Positions 15,468 through 22,978 of a stretch of 22,978 nt of DNA are shown here, one piece after another. Position 1 is the first letter of the stretch. Each line of letters begins with the position of its first letter. The position numbers and the translations under genes are program-made. The notes below the pieces were generated by a model that was not told the origin of the DNA, did no database searches, and saw only the letters and a program-made list of their open reading frames with translations. Origin of the DNA: Candidatus Tectimicrobiota bacterium (GTDB lineage Bacteria; JACPSX01); NCBI GenBank assembly GCA_016193065.1, contig JACPSX010000183.1:1-22978 (forward strand), in the 5' to 3' direction.

Positions 15468-15497
15468 ACTTTAAAAATTTTATCTCCTTTTTGTCAA
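15468..15497 (-). promoter_or_regulatory. Probable rpmH-rnpA operon promoter
   Basis: On the minus strand TTGACA (15497-15492) is followed after 18 bases by TAAAGT (15473-15468), within an AT-rich tract. It lies about 70 bases upstream of the rpmH GTG. The -35 is perfect and the -10 is 4/6, with alternatives one or two bases away. Confidence 0.5.
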
Positions 15498-15697
15498 GAA
15501 ATATTTTGTCCTGTTTCCATCACTAGTTGCAAGCCAGAAGCCGTAGAAGCCGCGCCGAATCGGGTTTCTCCTCTCTCACCCTCGCCGAACCCCTTTCCGG
15601 GACGGACTTGTCCGGGGTCCCTTTCCCTATGGAAGGCCAAATCCTCCAGTCTCCATAACAAACGCATTATCAAGTGGTTGCATTTTCTCCTGCGGCC

Positions 15698-15726
15698 TTG
15701 ACCTGGGGAAACCCCTCTGCTAGGAT
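15698..15726 (+). promoter_or_regulatory. Probable dnaA promoter
   Basis: TTGACC (15698-15703) and TAGGAT (15721-15726) are separated by exactly 17 bases, a good sigma70-type pair. The transcript would have a leader of about 220 bases carrying the DnaA-box cluster at 15879-15910, consistent with autoregulation by DnaA. The spacer contains GGGGAAACCCC, a small inverted repeat of unknown meaning. Confidence 0.6.
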
Positions 15727-15951
15727 GCGCCATCTCGGATCGACTGAAAAGGGGAGTTGCGCTTGGCTGGGCAACCAGCTACGTGGCCTCCTTTCACTGT
15801 GCGCGCAAGAGTCCGGCCCGCCACCATCGGGAAGATTCCAGGGCGGGCCAGACTCTATCAGGCGGAAGGTACCTTTAGTTATACACAGTTGTGGAAAACC
15901 CTGTGGACAACTTCCACAACCAGACCTGCATCGCAAGGGGGCAATTTCTCC

Positions 15952-17292
15952 ATGCGTGACCTTTGGTACAAAAGCTTAAAAGAGATTGAAAAAAAGGTAA
16001 GTCGGCAGATTCTTGACACCTGGTTCCGGCCCATCTCCATCCATTCTGTCTCTCCTGGAAGGGTCGAGATTGCCGTCCCGAACAAGTTTTACAAAGACTG
16101 GCTGGCTGAGCATTATCATGTCCTCATCCGGGATAGCGTCAGTTCCATTGCAGGCCGTCCCCTGGAAGTCTCCTGGGTCGTCGACGAGAGCTTGTCCCTG
16201 ACGGATTCCAACCCGGAGGACCTTCCCGACAGGAAGTTTGCCCCTTCGGCTCCTGAGCCAGAACCTTTGTCTTGCACCTTTTTGAATCCCCGTTACACCT
16301 TCTCAAGTTTCGTGGTCGGATCCTGCAACCAGTTTGCTCACGCTGCCTGCGTTGCCGTGGCTGAGACTCCCGCCTATACCTACAATCCCCTTTTCATCTA
16401 CGCAGGGGTGGGGCTGGGCAAGACCCACCTGATGCACGCCATTGGCAACTACTTGTGCACCACCAGAAATTCCACCCGGCTTGCCTACATTTCCTCGGAG
16501 ACCTTCGTCAATGATCTGATCCTCTCCATCCAAAGAGATCGAACGGCAGAATTTCGGGCCAAGTACCGCAACATCGACGTCCTGCTGATGGATGATATAC
16601 AGTTCCTGGCTGGAAAAGACCGTTCTCAGGAGGAATTCTTCCACACGTTCAATACACTGTTCGACTCGCGCAAGCAAATCGTCCTGTCCTGCGATCGCTA
16701 CCCGCGGGACATCCCCACGCTTGAGGAGCGCCTGCGCTCGCGATTCGAGTGGGGCTTGGTCGCTGACATGCAGCCCCCCGACCTGGAAACCAAAGTGGCG
16801 ATTCTCAACCAGAAAGCAGAAGAACGGGGGGCTCTCCTTCCCCAGGACGTGTCCCTATTTATCGCCGCCAAGATCAAATCCAACGTCCGGGAACTGGAAG
16901 GCTGCCTGAATCGCCTCATGGCCCTTTCCTCTCTGTCGGGACGGCCCCTCAGCTTGGCGCTGGCCGAAGAGACCTTGCAGGACTTTTTTTCCCGCCCTAC
17001 GGCTTCCCCGGATCTCAATGCAATCCAGAATGCCGTGGCTGAGTACTTCCATCTGCGCCCAGGGGATCTCAAATCCAAGCGCCGCACTCGTTCTATTGCC
17101 CTGCCTCGCCAGGTGGCCATGTACCTGTGCCGGCAGCTGACCTCCGCATCTCTGCCTGAGATTGGCCGTTTCTTCGGGGGCAAGGATCACACCACCGTCA
17201 TTCATGCCTGCAACAAGATTCTCAATTCCCTGGCCAAAGACCCCAAGATTGCCGCCTCGGTAAACGACCTCCTGCGCACCCTGAAGACCTGA
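15952..17292 (+). CDS. dnaA: Chromosomal replication initiator DnaA
   Basis: A 446-residue DnaA that binds TTATnCACA boxes and opens the origin. Domain I (residues 1 to about 80, MRDLWYKSLKEIEKKV...TWFRPI) is followed by a short Pro/Glu-rich domain II (about 85-105), domain III AAA+ with AGVGLGKTHLMHAIGN (Walker A beginning with Ala rather than the usual Gly, still within the P-loop consensus), Walker B VLLMDDIQFL, and domain IV with the DnaA signature GGKDHTTVIHAC. The ATG at 15952 is chosen over the upstream in-frame start at 15757 because homology begins here and AGGGGG lies about 12 bases upstream. Length is typical. DnaA boxes lie on both sides of the gene. Confidence 0.97.
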   Translation: MRDLWYKSLKEIEKKVSRQILDTWFRPISIHSVSPGRVEIAVPNKFYKDWLAEHYHVLIRDSVSSIAGRPLEVSWVVDESLSLTDSNPEDLPDRKFAPSAPEPEPLSCTFLNPRYTFSSFVVGSCNQFAHAACVAVAETPAYTYNPLFIYAGVGLGKTHLMHAIGNYLCTTRNSTRLAYISSETFVNDLILSIQRDRTAEFRAKYRNIDVLLMDDIQFLAGKDRSQEEFFHTFNTLFDSRKQIVLSCDRYPRDIPTLEERLRSRFEWGLVADMQPPDLETKVAILNQKAEERGALLPQDVSLFIAAKIKSNVRELEGCLNRLMALSSLSGRPLSLALAEETLQDFFSRPTASPDLNAIQNAVAEYFHLRPGDLKSKRRTRSIALPRQVAMYLCRQLTSASLPEIGRFFGGKDHTTVIHACNKILNSLAKDPKIAASVNDLLRTLKT

Positions 17293-17492
17293 AAAATCCG
17301 TGGGATCTCTGGGACTTTTGTGTTAAAATTTAAAGGATTACCAGATTGCCGGGGAGGCAGGGTAACCATTGTGAACAACTTGTTCTCGCCGAGAGTCTCT
17401 GTGTTCGACGTTGGTTTTGAGGGTTATCCACATATTCACACTACGGATCCTATGACTCTCCAATTTCTAAATCTCTGAGGAGGAGAGCGGAT
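17293..17492. other. oriC: dnaA-dnaN spacer with DnaA box, probable downstream half of oriC
   Basis: A 200-base spacer with a perfect DnaA box TTATCCACA (17424-17432), a one-mismatch box ATATTCACA directly after it (17432-17440), and TGTGAACAA (17370-17378, one mismatch, reverse). An AT-rich stretch around 17318-17340 (GTTAAAATTTAAAGGATTA) could be the unwinding element. The 13-base inverted repeat GAACAACTTGTTC lies at 17373-17385. A strong GAGGAGGAG for dnaN closes the region. The arrangement resembles bipartite origins such as that of Bacillus subtilis. Confidence 0.6.
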
Positions 17493-18587
17493 ATGGAGTT
17501 TCGCGTCTCTAGAGAACCGCTCCTGAAGGTCGTGCAGAGACTGCAACCAGTGGCTGAAAGGAAAAGTACGCTACCGATTCTCGGCAACATTCTCATCTCG
17601 GCCAAAGCCAACGGCGTTGATTTCTACGCAACGGACCTGGACATCGGATACCGAGACTTTACGGAAGCGGAAATCAAGAAGGAAGGAGCCATAACGGTTC
17701 CAGCCAAATCTCTTCACGAGATTCTGCGCGAGCTTCCTCCTGGAGTTCAGGTCCGGGTGGATGAAGAAAAACAACGACTCCTCCTGCAGGCAGGCAATTC
17801 CAAATTTCGGCTTCCTGTTATGTCTCCTGAAGAGTTCCCATCGTTCCCAAACTACTCTAAGGAAAACTCGCTGGAAATTTCCGCGGAAATCCTCGCGGAA
17901 ATGATCCGTAAGACCATCTTCGCCATTTCCCCGGACGAAACCCGCTATACTCTGAACGGGGTCCTTCTCCAGCAAGACGAATCAGAAATGCGCATGGTGG
18001 CCACGGACGGTCATCGCCTGGCTATGATCCGGAAAAAAATTGCTGCGGGCTCCCCACGGAAAGCCATTATTCCCCGCAAGGCCCTGTCTGAGATCCGCAG
18101 GTTGTGTGAGGAAGAATCAGGAAACCTCTCCCTCATCCTCACGGAAACCCACCTGGTCGTCCTCCAGGGAGGGGTGATTTTCTTCAGCCGCTTGATCGAG
18201 GGGGAGTTTCCCGATTATCGCCAGGTGATCCCCAAAGAATGCAAGCGTTCGATCTCCGCGGAGCGCAAGCTCGTTTGGGATGCGGCCAGGCGAGTCTCTT
18301 TGCTGGCGGGAGAAAGGACGAAACCCGTTCGTCTGGAAATCTCTCCGGGAAGCCTCTGGATGCGTTCCCAGACCCCCGAGCTGGGAGAGGCGGAAGAACA
18401 AATTCCTGTTCGTTATGAAGGAGATGAGATCACCATTGGTTTCAACGGGCGCTACATCACGGAAGCCCTGGCGGCTCTGGACAGCCAAGAGGTTACCCTC
18501 GAGCTAAACGAACCCCTCACGCCCGGGATCCTGCGGCCGTTTCAAGATGAGGAATATCTCTGTGTGATTATGCCCATGCGGTTGTGA
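17493..18587 (+). CDS. dnaN: DNA polymerase III beta subunit (sliding clamp)
   Basis: A 364-residue beta clamp, which tethers Pol III and many repair proteins to DNA as a dimeric ring. Characteristic segments are KSTLPILGNIL (about 24-34), FRLPVMSPEEFPSFP (about 105-119), RYTLNGVLL (about 152-160), ATDGHRLAMI (about 171-180), EGEFPDYRQVIP (about 235-246) and the terminal IMPMRL, which forms part of the hydrophobic partner pocket. Length matches the family. The ATG follows GAGGAGGAG. dnaN ends 13 bases before recF. Confidence 0.97.
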   Translation: MEFRVSREPLLKVVQRLQPVAERKSTLPILGNILISAKANGVDFYATDLDIGYRDFTEAEIKKEGAITVPAKSLHEILRELPPGVQVRVDEEKQRLLLQAGNSKFRLPVMSPEEFPSFPNYSKENSLEISAEILAEMIRKTIFAISPDETRYTLNGVLLQQDESEMRMVATDGHRLAMIRKKIAAGSPRKAIIPRKALSEIRRLCEEESGNLSLILTETHLVVLQGGVIFFSRLIEGEFPDYRQVIPKECKRSISAERKLVWDAARRVSLLAGERTKPVRLEISPGSLWMRSQTPELGEAEEQIPVRYEGDEITIGFNGRYITEALAALDSQEVTLELNEPLTPGILRPFQDEEYLCVIMPMRL

Positions 18588-18600
18588 TGGTTGAAAAGAG

Positions 18601-19734
18601 GTGCCAGAAAGCGGCGTGCTGACAAAGGTATCCACGTACGGGTTCAGAAATTTATTAGACCAGGAGTTTTATCCCGCGGCGGGGCTGAACATCCTGTTAG
18701 GAGAAAATGCTCAGGGAAAGACCAACGTTCTTGAGGCCATATACCTCCTTAGGCATGCCCGATCTTTCCGGCCGGGAGGGCTTACGGACTACTGCCGATG
18801 GGGGCAGAGTGCCTTTGCCCTGGCCGCTATGATCCAGTTAGAGGGGGAGGCGCGGCAGGATCTGAGAATCCTTTTTGAGAATGGCAAGCGCAAAGCAACG
18901 GTCAACGGGAACGGCTGCGCCACAAGTCAAGGGTCGCTAAGGAGCGGCATGAGGGTTTGCGGTTTGTTCCCCGAAACGGTGGCTTGGTTGGAGGGAACAG
19001 CCTCTTCGCAGCGCCGCTATCTCGACCAGATGATCGTGAACATCGATGGGACCTACCTGCCGCTGGTGAGAGCGTTTCACCATGCCCTGGCCCAGAGAAA
19101 CGCCCTTCTCAAGATGTCTTCCTATCCCGGCTGGGATCTGGCTATGGAAAGCTGGGAAGAGAAGCTCGCTTCCTTGGGTTCCCGGATCATTCTGACCCGC
19201 AGGTTCTGGGCCGCGGCGATTCAGAAGCGGGTAGCGCTGGCGGGAAAAAGCTGGCCGGGGGATGTCCGGGTGGAGATTTCCTATACGCCGAGCGGCGAGG
19301 ATTGGGCGGGCGAGGACCAGGCTGAGGAGCTCCAGGCCGGACTGGCTGCTGGTTTGCGCCGCTGCCGGCCGGAAGAGAAGCGCTACGGTGCGACGCTCGT
19401 CGGACCCCATCGGGACCGGGTCCGTTTTTTCAATGGGGGGGTGGATCTAAAACCCTGCGGCTCACGAGGCGAGAGATGGCTTGCCGCCATCCTCTTGTTG
19501 GTTGCCGAGGTCTCCCTGTGCCGGGAGGCCGGCTATAGCCCGATTGTTCTCATGGATGAGATTGAGGCGGAACTGGACAACTGCCGGGCGGCTAGCGCGG
19601 CGCTGCTCGTGGAGAAATTCGAGTGCTGCCAGGTCTTCGCGACGAGCCTTGGCAAGGGAGCCTTGTGGGCTGTGTGCTCAGGGAAAAGCCAGGTTTTTGA
19701 AGTGAGGCAAGGGCAGTTGAGGACCGCAGCGTAA
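18601..19734 (+). CDS. recF: DNA replication/repair protein RecF
   Basis: A 377-residue RecF, an SMC/ABC-type ATPase that helps load RecA at gaps. Visible are the early RNL motif (YGFRNL), Walker A GENAQGKTN (about 34-42), a QRRYLD segment (about 138-143), the TLVGPHRDR motif (about 261-269), a modified ABC signature GSRGERWLA (usually SRGQQR), and Walker B IVLMDEIEAELD. The altered signature is a mild divergence, not obvious damage. Start GTG at 18601 is likely but has only a weak purine-rich AAAAGAG upstream; GTG at 18616 is an alternative. The stop TAA abuts the gyrB ATG, so the two are translationally coupled. Confidence 0.92.
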   Translation: MPESGVLTKVSTYGFRNLLDQEFYPAAGLNILLGENAQGKTNVLEAIYLLRHARSFRPGGLTDYCRWGQSAFALAAMIQLEGEARQDLRILFENGKRKATVNGNGCATSQGSLRSGMRVCGLFPETVAWLEGTASSQRRYLDQMIVNIDGTYLPLVRAFHHALAQRNALLKMSSYPGWDLAMESWEEKLASLGSRIILTRRFWAAAIQKRVALAGKSWPGDVRVEISYTPSGEDWAGEDQAEELQAGLAAGLRRCRPEEKRYGATLVGPHRDRVRFFNGGVDLKPCGSRGERWLAAILLLVAEVSLCREAGYSPIVLMDEIEAELDNCRAASAALLVEKFECCQVFATSLGKGALWAVCSGKSQVFEVRQGQLRTAA

Positions 19735-22185
<2,451 letters not shown>

Positions 22186-22229
22186 GAGAGCGGGCACAAA
22201 GTTAAGCTTCTGCACAAAGAGGAATAGCG

Positions 22230-22978
22230 ATGGCGGAGGTTTCAGCTCCGGAAGAGAAGCCGGTTCCAATCAAGATCGAAGATGAGATGAGGCAGTCCTA
22301 TCTGGATTACGCCATGAGCGTGATCATCGGCCGGGCCCTGCCGGATGTCCGGGATGGGCTCAAGCCCGTTCACCGCCGCACCCTCTTTGCAATGCACGAG
22401 ATGGGCCTTTTGTGGAACAAACCGTACAAGAAATCAGCCCGGCTCGTCGGAGACGTCATCGGTAAATATCATCCCCATGGGGACGCGGCGGCCTACGATA
22501 CCATCGTGAGGTTGGTGCAGGACTTTTCCATGCGCTATCCGCTGATCGATGGGCAGGGAAACTTCGGCTCCATCGATGGCGACGCAGCAGCAGCCATGCG
22601 CTACACGGAGATCCGCATGGCTCGCATTGCCCATGAGCTGCTGGTAGACATCGACAAGGAAACGGTTAATTTCGTCCCCAATTATGACGAATCCCAGCAG
22701 GAGCCGCAGGTTCTCCCTTCCCGGATTCCGAACCTCCTGATCAACGGGTCTTCGGGAATCGCCGTGGGGATGGCGACGAATATCCCTCCTCATAACTTGG
22801 GGGAGGTTGTAGACGGCTTGACCATGCTCCTCGACAATCCCCAGGCCACAATTGAGGATCTCATGGCCGAGATTAAGGGGCCCGACTTCCCCACCGCGGC
22901 CTTTATCCACGGGCGCCGCGGAATCGGGGAAGCGTATCGCACAGGTCGCGGCCTCCTTCAGCTCAGGGCTCGGGCCTT
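22230..22978 (+). CDS. gyrA: DNA gyrase subunit A, 5' part (runs off window)
   Basis: The first 249 codons of gyrA, open to the window edge. The translation starts [20 protein letters not shown] and shows [27 protein letters not shown], the quinolone-resistance region [13 protein letters not shown] (81-93), [11 protein letters not shown], and the catalytic tyrosine at residue 125 in [16 protein letters not shown] precedes the ATG. At the position equivalent to E. coli Ser83 it has Ala86, while the Asp87 equivalent (Asp90) is kept. GyrA rather than ParC is supported by adjacency to gyrB. Confidence 0.97.
   Translation, partial: MAEVSAPEEKPVPIKIEDEMRQSYLDYAMSVIIGRALPDVRDGLKPVHRRTLFAMHEMGLLWNKPYKKSARLVGDVIGKYHPHGDAAAYDTIVRLVQDFSMRYPLIDGQGNFGSIDGDAAAAMRYTEIRMARIAHELLVDIDKETVNFVPNYDESQQEPQVLPSRIPNLLINGSSGIAVGMATNIPPHNLGEVVDGLTMLLDNPQATIEDLMAEIKGPDFPTAAFIHGRRGIGEAYRTGRGLLQLRARA

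Larger units (their letters stand above)
15402..15951. other. oriC: rpmH-dnaA intergenic region, probable upstream half of oriC
   Basis: A 550-base gene-free space between divergent rpmH and dnaA. It contains the rpmH promoter, a dnaA promoter (15698-15726) and, close to dnaA, a cluster of DnaA boxes: TTATACACA (15879-15887, perfect consensus), TGTGGAAAA (15890-15898) and TGTGGACAA (15902-15910), the last two in reverse orientation with one mismatch each. A 9-bp inverted repeat, GTTGTGGAA at 15888-15896 and TTCCACAAC at 15912-15920, spans the cluster. The frame open from 15757 into dnaA is not a credible extension. Together with the dnaA-dnaN spacer this resembles a bipartite origin. Confidence 0.65.

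Noticed and set aside
15256-15468. Long N-terminal extension of rnpA
   Set aside because: It is the out-of-frame reading of the intact rpmH gene on the same strand.
15757-15951. Upstream in-frame extension of dnaA
   Set aside because: Homology starts at 15952, and the extension runs through the DnaA-box cluster that should be regulatory DNA.

Overview
The window is chromosomal DNA around a bacterial replication origin, with roughly 55-60% GC by eye. Gene content and order (rpmH-rnpA-yidD-yidC-jag-rsmG-parA-parB-bactofilin diverging from dnaA-dnaN-recF-gyrB-gyrA) mark a Gram-negative-type bacterium. A bactofilin gene directly after parB, a GyrB of about 816 residues with the long C-terminal insert, and a DUF4124-like exported protein recall deltaproteobacterial (Desulfobacterota) or related lineages such as Methylomirabilota. 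This placement is inference from memory; no finer taxonomy is claimed.

Layout. Positions 1-354 hold no gene I can support. Positions 355-4394 (+) are a compact group: a short-chain dehydrogenase, a ClpC-type Clp ATPase split into two overlapping frames, and an arginase. Positions 4558-9099 (-) hold a DUF4124-like exported protein, an HtrA/DegP protease and a Lon protease, the last also split into two frames. Positions 9190-15401 (-) are the origin-proximal block: bactofilin, parB, parA, a perfect parS palindrome, rsmG, jag, yidC, yidD, rnpA and rpmH. Positions 15402-15951 are the rpmH/dnaA intergenic region with a good dnaA promoter and a DnaA-box cluster. Positions 15952-22978 (+) are dnaA, a second box-bearing spacer, dnaN, recF, gyrB and the first 249 codons of gyrA, which runs off the end.

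How it fits together. DnaA and its boxes define a probable bipartite oriC; DnaN, RecF and gyrase are replication and repair functions reading away from it. ParA, ParB and parS segregate the origin, and the bactofilin may scaffold at the pole or envelope. RnpA, YidC, YidD, Jag and L34 belong to RNA processing, translation and membrane insertion. Three protein-quality-control genes (clpC, lon, htrA) lie within 8 kb.

The most unusual observation is that the two AAA+ protease genes, clpC and lon, carry the same kind of lesion: a short stretch of conserved protein (about 40-50 and about 28 residues) is missing and the reading frame is broken at the same point. All other housekeeping genes look intact. 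This may be an assembly error or real gene decay; in clpC the D2 half retains its own start codon and Shine-Dalgarno sequence. I found no mobile element, CRISPR array, tRNA or rRNA, and no convincing novel system beyond this.
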